Below, one piece after another: positions 1 through 7,558 of a DNA stretch of 33,137 bases. The notes below the pieces were generated by a model, which saw nothing but the letters and a program-made list of their open reading frames with translations, did no database searches and was not told the origin of the DNA. The translations under genes were made by a program, and so were the position numbers. Position 1 is the stretch's first letter. The number at the start of each line of letters is the position of its first letter. Source of the DNA: Paenibacillus oceani (lineage in GTDB: Bacteria; Bacillota; Bacilli; Paenibacillales; NBRC-103111); assembly GCF_014705615.1 (NCBI RefSeq), contig NZ_JACXJA010000039.1:1-33137 (forward strand), written 5' to 3'.

Positions 1-55
1 GGCATTCCTACTGTATATGGAATAAAGCTTGTGCATCTTTTCACACCTTAAAAAT

Positions 56-483
56 CTAAAAAATCTGTCTTGACTTCTTGTGCCACCATACATCTTGCCA
101 TTCTGGCGGTAAATAAAAACCATAAGCATTGCGGCTGCCAACTTGATTTTGTTCTTCGCGATACTCGCTAACACGCGGTCTTCGTCCGTGGGATATTCGG
201 ATAATGGCATGCAGCTTTTTAATCAATTCCTCTGTGACCGGAAGCTGCCTTTTTTCGGCTTCATCCAAGTATTCTAAAGCTTTCATTAAGTTATATACTT
301 CCTGCTCTTCATTGTCATTGCTGGTTTGGTACAAGACTTCAATTTTCGTTGAAAGGATGACCGTCTTTTCCATCGATTCTTTCTTAAGCAAGTCCAGAAT
401 AGATGGAAGCAAATCCACCACAACGCTGGCGCGTTGTATATCCATTAGTCTGCGGGCAATGACGTCCGTTATTGAATATTTGG
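56..483 (-). pseudogene. Fic-family protein fragment (Fic N-terminal region)
   Basis: About 140 codons read like the N-terminal region of Fic/DOC-family proteins (AMP-transferases and relatives). A helical stretch leads to LSTKIE, matching the usual SS-x-IEG signature with the glycine replaced by valine. Then come an EVYN-x3-AL segment and a region around YREEQNQVG that resembles the linker before the Fic core. Reading stops at TAG after a short unrelated tail, so the catalytic HPFxxGNGR core is absent. The 5' end joins directly to a YhaM-like fragment in another frame. The open frame continues upstream to 571, but those codons overlap the YhaM fragment and are not Fic-like. It is almost certainly non-functional; the family call is from recall of motifs. 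Confidence 0.55.
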
Positions 484-486
484 GTT

Positions 487-654
487 GTGCGAGAGAATAA
501 GGTGCTGCAATCCGATCACTTGTTGCGAGTCGAGTGGAAGCTCCAGCCGCAAAGCCGCCTCTGTGACCCAACTAGCCGCCATTGCAATATGGCCGATCAA
601 CTTACCCTGGGTGCTGTAGTCTGTCACGACCCCAAGCTGAGCGATCATTTTGTT
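487..654 (-). pseudogene. YhaM-like 3'-5' exoribonuclease fragment (part of HD domain)
   Basis: Roughly 56 codons, from NKMIAQLGVV to HLILSH, align without gaps to residues ~201-255 of the intact YhaM encoded at 4704-5660. DYS-x-QGKLIGHI and LQHL-x-LSH are common to both. The fragment lacks the N-terminal OB-fold, the HD metal site and the C-terminus. At the DNA level it differs clearly from the intact gene, so it comes from a divergent homologue and is not a recent local duplication. It is joined on its 5' side to a bPH2 fragment and on its 3' side to a Fic fragment, each in a different frame. Confidence 0.75.
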
Positions 655-877
655 CCTGATCCACATGCTGCACTCGGCTAAGCGGAATAATGGAGGAGTT
701 ATCTGACCAGACATTCCCCCATCGAACCATCAGCTCGTCGTCACCTAAGAGATAGCTCCTTCGGGAGTATTTTCTGTAGACGCCAAAACAAATGAAGGCG
801 AGTCCTTTGATGAAGAAAAATGAGATCGCCAAACAGGAAATCATGGTTAACCACATTCGGTGAAGCTTTTGTTCCAA
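647..877 (-). pseudogene. bPH2 (DUF304, YdbS-like) membrane protein, 5' fragment
   Basis: The probable start is TTG at 877, eight bases after an AGGAG. A hydrophobic segment (WLTMISCLAISFFFIKGLAF) comes first. Next is a Y-x-L-x-DDEL-x-VRWG-x-W strand and IPLSRVQHVDQEQ, the typical opening of bacterial PH domains of the YdbS/YdbT type. The similarity ends at about 650, where the sequence becomes a YhaM fragment in another frame, so only about half of a normal ~160-residue YdbS-like protein remains. The start region and ribosome binding site look intact, so a truncated product could still be made. Confidence 0.6.
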
Positions 878-962
878 CGCAATCAACTCCTAATGCAGCT
901 CTAATAACATTAGAGCAGAGCGCATCGACCATGATCTGTTAGCGAACGAATGTTCGAAGCAC

Positions 963-992
963 AAAAAACGACTAAGCAAACCTAGCCGTTTT
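963..992 (-). terminator. Rho-independent terminator after the pRiA4b ORF-3 family gene
   Basis: On the minus strand a stem AACGGCTAGG / CTTAGTCGTT (two G-U pairs) is followed by a run of T. It lies about 135 bases after the stop of the gene ending at 1127. Confidence 0.6.
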
Positions 993-1126
993 CATCACTT
1001 TGTTGTTAGAATGACTTATTCCATTTTCCCTTTACATTGCGAACCAAGGATGGAAGTTGGATGTCTTCTTATCTCCCGAATATCCTCTTGCCGCGACTCA
1101 AAATGGACAATAGCCGATTTCGAAAT

Positions 1127-2263
1127 TCAGGAAATCCATTGTACTTCAGCATACAGTTCAACCAAACGGTCATGAAAACCCCAGCCGATCCCTTCTGTTT
1201 TCGAAACAACGGCTTCAAGGCGCTCCTCGAACTCGTCGAACAACTCCGCCGTTTCATCTTCATTCACCTGAGCGATGATATCGGCATACACGGACACCAT
1301 ACTATAGTAAAAGCGTTCATCGATATCCCCGTAACTTAGGGTGAAGTCGACTCCATTTTCGACGTAGATCAGCTTCAATTCCAGACTGTACTGAACACTT
1401 CCGGTTAATTTTTCGAATTCAGATATCGCATGTTTCGCCTCCTGAAGTCTTAGCTTCCCATGACCACGTTCAGGGAAAAACTCTTGCTCAACCTTCTTGC
1501 GATATTCTTGAAACAGGGATTGAACCGCTTCATCGCCCAGTATTCTTACGGCAAGAAACTTCTCCATATCTTTGCTGGCGCCATAACAAGCCTTCACCAA
1601 ATCGATAAGCTGGTCGCTATCCAGTTGCTTCAGATGCTTATTCAGAGCGGACTTCGTCAGCTTCACAGGCTTTTTCCCTACCGGCGGCTTAACCATTGAC
1701 TTGGGGATCAGCTTGTCCTTCTGCCGCCCAAGCTCCTGATTCACTTCTTCGCAGGAGAAATGTTCGGGATCAAATCCTTCTCGAGCCCAACCTGTAAAAC
1801 GATCCCGCTCCGGATGATCGGGAGTGCGCATAACTTCCATCATATGCTGATGCCCCCACACGCCTCCCGCATCTTCCTGGGGGCAACTGCGGGCTCCATT
1901 CAGACACAAGGGCGCTGGATCGGACGTCGATGTGTCAATATTGATCAACGTAACCTTGTGCTGCCATTCGTCGCCTAAATCATAGATATAGGTAAATACG
2001 GTATTTACCGCATGAACATGCTTTTGAACGATTTCTTTTCTAGCATTCAGTGCCTCTCGGTCTTCCATATGCTCGAATGTCGAATCAGGCAGGCCGATAA
2101 CTTGTCCATTGACATGAAATTCATACAGGTGGTAATTTTCCCAACCCATAACCACTTGAACAATCTTGTGAAGCTGATGAAACGTCACGCCCGGATGAAA
2201 TTGAAACTCCCGCCATATCTTCGGGGCGATCTCATTGAGTTCGATTCTGCATCTATAAACCAT
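1127..2263 (-). CDS. Plasmid pRiA4b ORF-3 family protein
   Basis: A 378-residue cytoplasmic protein. The N-terminal ~180 residues match the pRiA4b ORF-3 domain: an opening R-x-EL-x3-P-x-IWR, then the core F-x-QLH-x-IVQ-x-VMGWENYHLYEF, a FTYIYDLGDEW segment, and a cysteine-containing CLNGARSCPQEDAGG loop before a second F-x-G-x2-REGFDPEHF block. The remaining ~190 residues are mostly helical and charged, a common C-terminal extension in Bacillales members. The biochemical role of the family is unknown. The start follows AAGGAG at 11 bases. The gene overlaps the end of a small ORF upstream by about ten bases, and its own terminator is at 963-992. It is the only intact gene in this decayed stretch. 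Confidence 0.85.
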   Translation of the reverse strand: MVYRCRIELNEIAPKIWREFQFHPGVTFHQLHKIVQVVMGWENYHLYEFHVNGQVIGLPDSTFEHMEDREALNARKEIVQKHVHAVNTVFTYIYDLGDEWQHKVTLINIDTSTSDPAPLCLNGARSCPQEDAGGVWGHQHMMEVMRTPDHPERDRFTGWAREGFDPEHFSCEEVNQELGRQKDKLIPKSMVKPPVGKKPVKLTKSALNKHLKQLDSDQLIDLVKACYGASKDMEKFLAVRILGDEAVQSLFQEYRKKVEQEFFPERGHGKLRLQEAKHAISEFEKLTGSVQYSLELKLIYVENGVDFTLSYGDIDERFYYSMVSVYADIIAQVNEDETAELFDEFEERLEAVVSKTEGIGWGFHDRLVELYAEVQWIS

Positions 2264-2486
2264 GATCGTCTGTTCTCCTTTTAAAGTGTTCCGAGTAAGT
2301 AAACAACCGCTGTAACCCTGACGGAATTACAATAGGCCGGGTACTAGATTCAATATCAGCTTGAACGGACCGCTGCTCTTCCTCCTGCATGACGAGAGTG
2401 AACTTTCCTTTCCCTGGAATATGAAATTGGGATAAGCTTTCCCGTTCTTTTATCACCAGTATAACATACACTTGCTTCGTGTTCAC
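2253..2486 (-). CDS. Small unknown ORF between truncated sigK and the pRiA4b-type gene
   Basis: An open frame of up to 77 codons whose middle part (ESLSQFHIPGKGKFTLVMQEEEQ, cited as ESLSQFHIPGKG and KFTLVMQEEEQ) has protein-like composition. The formal GTG start overlaps the sigK fragment's stop and has no good ribosome binding site. An extended -10-like TGTTATACT at about 2460 suggests transcription begins inside the frame. Its stop overlaps the start region of the next gene, which could indicate translational coupling. I do not recognise the family; it may itself be a remnant of a longer gene. Confidence 0.3.
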   Translation of the reverse strand: MNTKQVYVILVIKERESLSQFHIPGKGKFTLVMQEEEQRSVQADIESSTRPIVIPSGLQRLFTYSEHFKRRTDDHGL

Positions 2487-2692
2487 AACGTGTTGACGAT
2501 ATGGGCGACCAGCCGCAAATTATGTTCAATCAGCACATTGCGCGAATGCTGATTTCCTCCGGCCATCAGACGGAGATGCTTTTCCTCGTCCTCCTTGGCA
2601 AGCGGCTGCGGAAACGCATTATTTTTGACGTACGATACCAGCAACAGAAGCTGCTTGATGAAAATGGATACGGCACCGAAGAAACCAAGCAC
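2483..2692 (-). pseudogene. sigK: sigK 5' portion (RNA polymerase sigma-K factor), truncated
   Basis: The translation closely follows the N-terminus of sigma-K: a hydrophobic pro-region, then LVSYVKNNAFPQPL, an LMAGG-x2-HSRN segment and LIEHNLRLVAHIV at the start of sigma region 2.1. Sigma-K family proteins are about 230-240 residues; here the reading frame diverges right after HIV and stops three codons later, about 70 codons from the start. The remainder of region 2 and all of regions 3-4 are missing and are not found leftward to base 1. The start chosen is GTG at 2692, eight bases after AAGGGG; an in-frame GTG at 2701 is also possible. A sigma-E/K-like promoter precedes it. Either sigK is interrupted by an element larger than 2.4 kb, as in skin-type arrangements, or this is a dead copy. 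Confidence 0.85.
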
Positions 2693-2721
2693 ATGTGTCA
2701 CCCCTTAGGAAAAGATCATTT

Positions 2722-2749
2722 TAATGTATGTGGGCGACTACCCAGTCGT
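2722..2749 (-). promoter_or_regulatory. Sigma-E/sigma-K-like sporulation promoter for sigK
   Basis: The minus strand carries CATACATTA, which fits both the sigma-E -10 (CATACANT) and sigma-K -10 (CATANNNTA) consensus. An AC lies 17 bases upstream, as in sigma-K promoters. The position, ~30 bases before the sigK start, agrees with the known mother-cell control of sigK. Confidence 0.5.
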
Positions 2750-2792
2750 GCCTGTACGTCAAAAAATAATGCAGCTTTTTTGGCCGGCCGCC

Positions 2793-3884
2793 TTACCGCT
2801 TGCCGTGTCTGGATACGATATCGATCGTTTTGAACATCATCCGCAGCGCCTTCCCCGTAGAACGAAGCTGGTTGAAGCTGCCGATCAAATAAAGGTCCAG
2901 CTCTGCCTGATAAAACAAAAACGAGCCGGTAGAGCCGAAATTGCCCCACACTTGATAGCGTTTCGGAAGCAGCAGCGGAATGGGCTTGAACCGGACCAGC
3001 CCGTAGCCGTAGTCGATGCCGACCTGGAACTTCGACCAGACTTGCATCGCCTCGAACCGCTGCTTGCTGATCAGCTCATGCTTCGCCAGCGCCTTCATGA
3101 AGATCAGCAAATCTTCCGACGTCGATACGATGGCGCCTCCTGCGTAGTCCACGCTCAAGCTCTGATGATCCGTCACCCGATTGTCCCCGATATACACATC
3201 GGCGAGCGGATAGCCGTTATCCTCTTCCGGCTCCGAGTATAAATGCAGCGACGTATGCTTCATGCCTAGCGGCCGGAACAAATACTGGTCGAACGCCTCA
3301 TGCAGCGGCTTCCCGAGCGCTTGCTCGATGATCAAGCCGAGCAGATGGTAGCCGGTGTCCGAATAATGAAACCCTGCGCCTGGGGGAAAATGCGGCTCCA
3401 GATGCGCCTTCGACCATTCCACCACTTCCCGCGGGGGCCACAGCCGATCCGGCTCGTCCTGGATCAGCTCCAGCATCGGCTTGCCCTGCTTCGGCTTATC
3501 TTCGAAAAAGTCGTGAAGACCGGAAGTATGGCCGAGCAAATGCTTGATCCGGATTTCGTTCGAATACTCGTTCCCCTTATACCGATGCAGCCCCTTCAGA
3601 AGATCCGCATCCACGTATTTCGCCAACGTATCCTCGTAATCCAGCCTGTTCTCTTCGATCAGCATCGACGTCAGAACCGAGGTGAACAGCTTGCTGATGC
3701 TGGCGATCAGATAGCGCTGTCCAGGGTTCGCGGGGCTGCCGCCGGTCCTGCCCTCGGCCATACTCAGATGGATGCCGAGCCGGTCGGAGTGAACCAAATA
3801 ATAGGCGTTGCGGACATTCGGATTGTCGCCCACCGTTTTTCTGAATCGTTCTTCAATACGGGACTGTGCTTTATGAACCGCCAT
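2793..3884 (-). CDS. Beta-lactamase-fold serine hydrolase (class C / esterase-like)
   Basis: A 363-residue member of the class C beta-lactamase/DD-peptidase superfamily (Pfam Beta-lactamase). The nucleophile motif SISK is at residues ~62-65, HTSGLHDFF at ~119-127, the second catalytic motif YSD (usual YSN/YAN) at ~174-176, and a third-box-like GNFGSTG at ~314-320 in place of the usual H-x-GG. There is no signal peptide or membrane segment, so it is probably cytoplasmic and acts as an esterase or amidase on an unknown substrate. It is not an evident resistance enzyme. It lies 20 bases downstream of a TetR-type regulator in the same direction, and the pair is most likely one self-regulated operon. 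Confidence 0.85.
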   Translation of the reverse strand: MAVHKAQSRIEERFRKTVGDNPNVRNAYYLVHSDRLGIHLSMAEGRTGGSPANPGQRYLIASISKLFTSVLTSMLIEENRLDYEDTLAKYVDADLLKGLHRYKGNEYSNEIRIKHLLGHTSGLHDFFEDKPKQGKPMLELIQDEPDRLWPPREVVEWSKAHLEPHFPPGAGFHYSDTGYHLLGLIIEQALGKPLHEAFDQYLFRPLGMKHTSLHLYSEPEEDNGYPLADVYIGDNRVTDHQSLSVDYAGGAIVSTSEDLLIFMKALAKHELISKQRFEAMQVWSKFQVGIDYGYGLVRFKPIPLLLPKRYQVWGNFGSTGSFLFYQAELDLYLIGSFNQLRSTGKALRMMFKTIDIVSRHGKR

Positions 3885-3904
3885 ACCGTCTCCCCCTCAA
3901 CCGA

Positions 3905-4483
3905 CTAGATCGATAGTCCTTGCTTTCGCATCCGCGCCGCTGCAATCAGTTCCTTGGCGGTGCTGTCCAGCAGCCCTTGCTCCATCTCCTCGCCGAAGCC
4001 GTCCGGCAGCAAGCCGTTCGCCACCATGACGGAGAGGCCCAGCTGGAAAATTCTCATTTTGAACAGCAGCCCCTTCAGCTCCTCCTCCGTGAACCCTTCG
4101 AGCTCCGGATCGGACTTCATATGGGCGACCAGAACGGTCAGTTCTTCCTCGTACCCGCTCATATGATCATTCGGCTTCAGCACCAGATCGCGGAACAGCA
4201 CGCTGTATTCTCTGGCGAATCGCAAACTGGCCGCACCGATATCGTGAAACGGGTTGCCGGTATCGTGCTCCTTCAGCAAACGCCGGGACAGCTCGAAGAT
4301 GCTGCGGACGACCTCGCCGGTCAGCTCCTCGACGTCTTGGAAATTGACATAGATCGGCGCGATCGAGCTTCCCAGCTTCTCGGCTACTTTCCGGATCGTA
4401 ATCCCGCCGAGTCCTTCCACTTTAGCGATTTCGAAGGCGGCGTCGATGATCGATTGTTTCGTAAATTTGGCTTTCGGCGGCAT
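3905..4483 (-). CDS. TetR/AcrR-family transcriptional regulator
   Basis: 192 residues. The N-terminal helix-turn-helix is clear: KQSIIDAAFEIAKVEGLGGITIRKVAEKLG, then SSIAPIYVNFQDVEEL (residues ~8-53), the usual TetR layout of helix 1, the turn and the recognition helix ending in the IY-x-NF-x-D motif. The helical C-terminal part should bind a ligand that cannot be inferred. The start follows a strong GAAGGGAAGG. A near-perfect palindrome sits inside its own promoter, so autorepression together with the downstream hydrolase gene is likely. Confidence 0.9.
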   Translation of the reverse strand: MPPKAKFTKQSIIDAAFEIAKVEGLGGITIRKVAEKLGSSIAPIYVNFQDVEELTGEVVRSIFELSRRLLKEHDTGNPFHDIGAASLRFAREYSVLFRDLVLKPNDHMSGYEEELTVLVAHMKSDPELEGFTEEELKGLLFKMRIFQLGLSVMVANGLLPDGFGEEMEQGLLDSTAKELIAAARMRKQGLSI

Positions 4484-4511
4484 GAGCCTTCCCTTCTTTT
4501 GAATATCATTT

Positions 4512-4539
4512 GTTATATATCATTTGATATATAATGCAA
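4512..4539 (-). promoter_or_regulatory. TetR-gene promoter overlapped by a palindromic operator
   Basis: Minus-strand -35 TTGCAT (4534-4539) and -10 TATAAC (4512-4517) are 16 bases apart. The spacer is filled by TATATATCA-TT-TGATATATA (4514-4533), two 9-bp arms around a 2-bp centre. A degenerate second copy follows at about 4502-4517. Binding by the TetR protein would block RNA polymerase directly. Confidence 0.7.
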
Positions 4540-4602
4540 TCATACCGGAAATTCGTTCCTGTTTCAACCATCCATTTCCGCTCACCGTCTTCATTCCACA
4601 CC

Positions 4603-4632
4603 AAAAAAGCCCTTCAACAAACGAAAGGCTTT
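4603..4632 (-). terminator. Rho-independent terminator after yhaM
   Basis: On the minus strand, AAGCCTTTC, a 7-base loop and GAAGGGCTT are followed by a T run. It lies ~75 bases after the yhaM stop and before the divergent TetR promoter. Confidence 0.8.
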
Positions 4633-4703
4633 TCCCGGCTCCCTCTATTCTCATTACGATCATATTATTCCAACATCCTGTTTCCCTGTTTCAGCGGTCA
4701 TAC

Positions 4704-5660
4704 TCACCATTTCATGCGGTAGATCGCCTTGTTCTCCAGCCCCCGGATCATCGGCGTCCATTCTTCGTGCTCCGGCGTCGTTTGCAAGGCGTCCTCCACC
4801 ATTTGCAGCTTGGCGTCCAGCGCGTCGATATGGTGCAGCGCGACGGCCTCGGCGGTTTGCGGCTGCACGGGACTGCCCCATTCTCCCAGATTGTGATGGG
4901 ACAAGACGAGATGCTGCAAGGCAAGCACCCGCTCCGATTGCAGATCGATTCCTTCGACCAGGGCGGCCTCGGTAATCCAGTTGGAGGCCATCGAAATATG
5001 GCCGATCAGCTTGCCTTGGACGCTGTAGTCGGACACGATCCCCATCTGCGCGATCATCTCTTCCGGCTTCGCGATATCGTGCAGCACGATGCCCGCCTTG
5101 ATCAGATCCGGATTGAGGAAAGGCCGCTGCTTGCAGACGAATTCCCCGAGCTCCAGCATTCTCGCGATATGATAAGCCAGCCCTGCAAAATAGGCGTGAT
5201 GATACGTCTTGGCGGCCGGATAATGGGACAGCTTATCTTCCACCTTTTTCACGCAATAGGAAACGATCTTATGTATATCCCGATCCGTGATGGATTCCAC
5301 CGTTTGCTTGATCGCAGCAAGCAGGTCCGCCGGACTGATCGGAGCCGAACGGATAAAATCGGTGAGCACGACACCGTCCTCCGGCGTCGTTTTGCGCATT
5401 CGCGTGATCTTGATCTGCAGCTTCTCCCGGTATGTCTGAACGAGCCCTTGCACTTTGACGAGCCCCATCGGGAAAAACGTTTCCTTGTCGGTAGGCGAGA
5501 CGTCCCAGTATTTAGCCGGCAGTTGACCGCTCGAATCGCACAGGACGATATCGAAATAGTCTTTGGCAGGCGTTGAATTGGTTTGTTTGACCTCTAGTTC
5601 CTTCAATAAGTAATAACCGACAAATTCGTCTTGACTCGATAAGCTTTTAATTGCAGTCAT
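4704..5660 (-). CDS. yhaM: 3'-5' exoribonuclease YhaM
   Basis: 318 residues, the normal length for YhaM. An N-terminal OB-fold for nucleic-acid binding (residues ~15-90) precedes an HD-type metallohydrolase domain (~150-300) with HH at ~154-155, the defining HD at 194-195 in IVLHDIAKPEE, H221 in KLIGHI, and LQHLVLSHH at ~248-256. The family degrades RNA and single-stranded DNA from the 3' end in the cytoplasm. The start at 5660 has a GGAGGG six bases upstream and there is a terminator downstream, so it appears to be monocistronic. A divergent fragment of a second YhaM homologue lies at 487-654. Confidence 0.92.
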   Translation of the reverse strand: MTAIKSLSSQDEFVGYYLLKELEVKQTNSTPAKDYFDIVLCDSSGQLPAKYWDVSPTDKETFFPMGLVKVQGLVQTYREKLQIKITRMRKTTPEDGVVLTDFIRSAPISPADLLAAIKQTVESITDRDIHKIVSYCVKKVEDKLSHYPAAKTYHHAYFAGLAYHIARMLELGEFVCKQRPFLNPDLIKAGIVLHDIAKPEEMIAQMGIVSDYSVQGKLIGHISMASNWITEAALVEGIDLQSERVLALQHLVLSHHNLGEWGSPVQPQTAEAVALHHIDALDAKLQMVEDALQTTPEHEEWTPMIRGLENKAIYRMKW

Positions 5661-5775
5661 TAGCTTCCCTCCAGTATGGTTACCTCCAGTATACTACCTA
5701 ATCCCCCGTCGGTGTTCAGCTTTCTTTCCTTGAGCTTTACGATTTTGCGAATTGCCTGCACAAGGGGGCAGCCTC

Positions 5776-5801
5776 GCCGATGGCCCCGAATGGCCATCGG
5801 C
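5776..5801. repeat. Perfect 10-bp inverted repeat in the yhaM/ABC-lipoprotein gap
   Basis: GCCGATGGCC, six bases, then GGCCATCGGC. No T run follows on either strand, so it is not a typical terminator. Apart from this and the terminator at 5922-5955, I see nothing in the 320-base gap 5661-5979. Confidence 0.6.
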
Positions 5802-5921
5802 TGATGATTCGCCGAAACCGGACGATTCCCCGCTCACCCCGCCGCACTGCCGCTCCGCGCGCGATCGTCGGTCGGGATCACCGTCGCTTGCCCGTCAGCC
5901 TCGAACGTCCCTGTCGCGCAC

Positions 5922-5955
5922 AAAAAAACCGCCCGGCGGGAAACCCTCAGGCGGC
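5922..5955 (-). terminator. Rho-independent terminator of the solute-binding lipoprotein gene
   Basis: On the minus strand a GC-rich hairpin (CCGCC / GGCGG outer stem, GGG-TTT-CCC inner stem) is followed by seven T, 25 bases after the stop at 5980. Confidence 0.8.
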
Positions 5956-5979
5956 AGCTTTCGTTTCTGAACAGGCGCG

Positions 5980-7320
5980 TTATTTCGCGTTTTTCTGTTT
6001 GATCTCCTCAATCGCTTTGTTCGCCGCCTCGTTCGCTTCGCGCAAAGCCGTATTGATATCTTTCTGGTTCAAAATAATTTTCGTAAACGCGCTCGAAAAT
6101 TGAGATGCAGCCGCCGTATCCGCTGCCGTGTAATCGCCGATCGGCGCCCGTTTCTCCGGGAACATCGCGGTAATGTTTTTGCCTTTGAACTTCGCCATCG
6201 ATTCGCCGTACGTTTTAATAATTTCTTTATCGTTCAGTACGGTGGCGCGGCCCGCTTTCGTATTCTGCAGCTGATATTCTTTCGAGACGAGGTAATGAAT
6301 GACGTTAAAGGCGAGCTCTTTGTTTTTGCTCAGCGTCGTCATCGACAGGTAGGCCGGATAGCTTTGCGGACCTACGCCGGGCGCCTGCTCGTACGAAGGC
6401 ACTTTCACTACGTCCCAGTTCATATCCGCCGGAGGCGTGCCGCCGCTGTAGTTCGTATACATGGCCGCGGTCCGGTCCTTCTCGAACATCGCCCGCATCG
6501 CCGCAACCGTCGTATTTTCCGCCGTCCAGGTCATCCCGCTGATTTGGAAAAACGGCACGATGCTCTGCATGAACTTCGTCCAGTCTTCATTATCGATTTG
6601 CGCCTTGCCGGTTTTCGAATCGACGTATTTGAGCCCGAGCTGGTTCGTGTTCGCCTGAGACCCCGCCGCCGTTACATAACCGACGTATTGGATGTCGCCG
6701 TCTTTACGAGTCAGCTTTTTGGCGATCTCGAGTATTTCCGACCACGTCATATTGTCCTTCGGATAGCCGACTCCAAACTTGTCGAACAAGTCTTTGTTGT
6801 AGAACAATCCGGCCGAAGCGGTCCATACCGGGAGCGAATGAATTTGCCCGTTGCCGATTTTCCGCTGGAACTCGATCGCGGTTTGTTCAAACTGGTTCAG
6901 ATCCAATCCGCTCGCTTTGATGTAAGGCGTCATATCCATATGGATGCCGTAATTACGGAACGACTCCGCATAACCGATCGAGTCGAATATAATATCAATC
7001 GTCGTACCGGCCGCGATCAGATCAGGCAAGGTGGAGCCTTTTGTATTCGGAATAAATTTGACCGTCACATCCGGGAATTTTTTGCGAATCGCATCGCCGT
7101 ACATCGAATCGAACGCTTTCTCGTCAATGGTGCCGCCTGCCGTGTACATCGTGATCTCTCTCGGTCCGGTATTGACCGGCTTGCTGGCGGCCGGAGGATT
7201 GTCTTTCGCCTCCGGGCCGGCCGCTTGTCCGCCCTGGCTCCCTCCGGCTCCGCCGCATGCTGCTAGCGCTGATGCCGTTAAAGCGGTTACAACCATTAAA
7301 CTGATTCGTCTCTGATTCAC
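5980..7320 (-). CDS. Extracellular solute-binding lipoprotein, ABC sugar type (family 1)
   Basis: 446 residues from the GTG at 7320, which has GAGGAGGT nine bases upstream; the frame stays open to 7494 but lacks a ribosome site there. The signal peptide ends in a lipobox (LAAC), so the protein should be lipid-anchored outside the membrane. A Gly/Ala/Pro linker follows and then a family-1 binding-protein fold: ITMYTAGGTIDEKAF at the start, LPVWTASAGLFYNKDLFDKFG around the hinge, and PYEQAPG and SVYP-like segments later. Such proteins deliver sugars or oligosaccharides to ABC permeases, but no permease or ATPase gene is nearby, so it is an orphan that must use a transporter encoded elsewhere. 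A catabolite-type palindrome lies in its 5' region. Confidence 0.88.
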   Translation of the reverse strand: MNQRRISLMVVTALTASALAACGGAGGSQGGQAAGPEAKDNPPAASKPVNTGPREITMYTAGGTIDEKAFDSMYGDAIRKKFPDVTVKFIPNTKGSTLPDLIAAGTTIDIIFDSIGYAESFRNYGIHMDMTPYIKASGLDLNQFEQTAIEFQRKIGNGQIHSLPVWTASAGLFYNKDLFDKFGVGYPKDNMTWSEILEIAKKLTRKDGDIQYVGYVTAAGSQANTNQLGLKYVDSKTGKAQIDNEDWTKFMQSIVPFFQISGMTWTAENTTVAAMRAMFEKDRTAAMYTNYSGGTPPADMNWDVVKVPSYEQAPGVGPQSYPAYLSMTTLSKNKELAFNVIHYLVSKEYQLQNTKAGRATVLNDKEIIKTYGESMAKFKGKNITAMFPEKRAPIGDYTAADTAAASQFSSAFTKIILNQKDINTALREANEAANKAIEEIKQKNAK

Positions 7321-7342
7321 GATCGTTCGACCTCCTCGTTTA

Positions 7343-7374
7343 TGTGAAGCGCTTACAATCACATGTATATTATA
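7343..7374 (-). promoter_or_regulatory. Promoter and cre-like palindrome of the solute-binding lipoprotein gene
   Basis: The minus strand has a TATAAT -10 (7369-7374) with no convincing -35. Just downstream is TGTAAGCGCTTCACA (7343-7357), an AAGCGCTT-centred palindrome resembling CcpA/LacI-family sites but with one base inserted relative to the classical cre. Carbon-source repression is a reasonable inference only. Confidence 0.4.
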
Positions 7375-7505
7375 TGTATTAAGATGTGAATTTGGTGTGA
7401 ATTGAATACAACTATGTAACAATTTATTAACAAGAAGTTTACAACAAATACCGCAACATAACGACTGGTGAATCACGTCTCCCCTTGCCCACACTCAAAA
7501 AAAGA

Positions 7506-7533
7506 TTGTCATCTTATCGGAAACTGGTATGAT
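7506..7533 (+). promoter_or_regulatory. Sigma-A promoter of the queuosine-precursor transporter gene
   Basis: TTGTCA (7506-7511) and TATGAT (7528-7533) with 16 bases between them; transcription would start near 7540, ~20 bases before the riboswitch. Confidence 0.7.
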
Positions 7534-7558
7534 GGTAGCTGTCGGATTTTTTTGACCG

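Noticed and set aside
1-2482. Site-specific recombinase expected next to an interrupted sigK
   Set aside because: No serine or tyrosine recombinase motif is found in any frame here; if one exists it is left of the window.
5752-5970. Plus-strand open frame in the yhaM/lipoprotein gap
   Set aside because: It is Pro/Arg/Ser-rich with no ribosome site, and it overlaps the terminator at 5922-5955.
7321-7494. N-terminal extension of the solute-binding lipoprotein
   Set aside because: The extension has no ribosome site, crosses the promoter and palindrome, and would bury the signal peptide.
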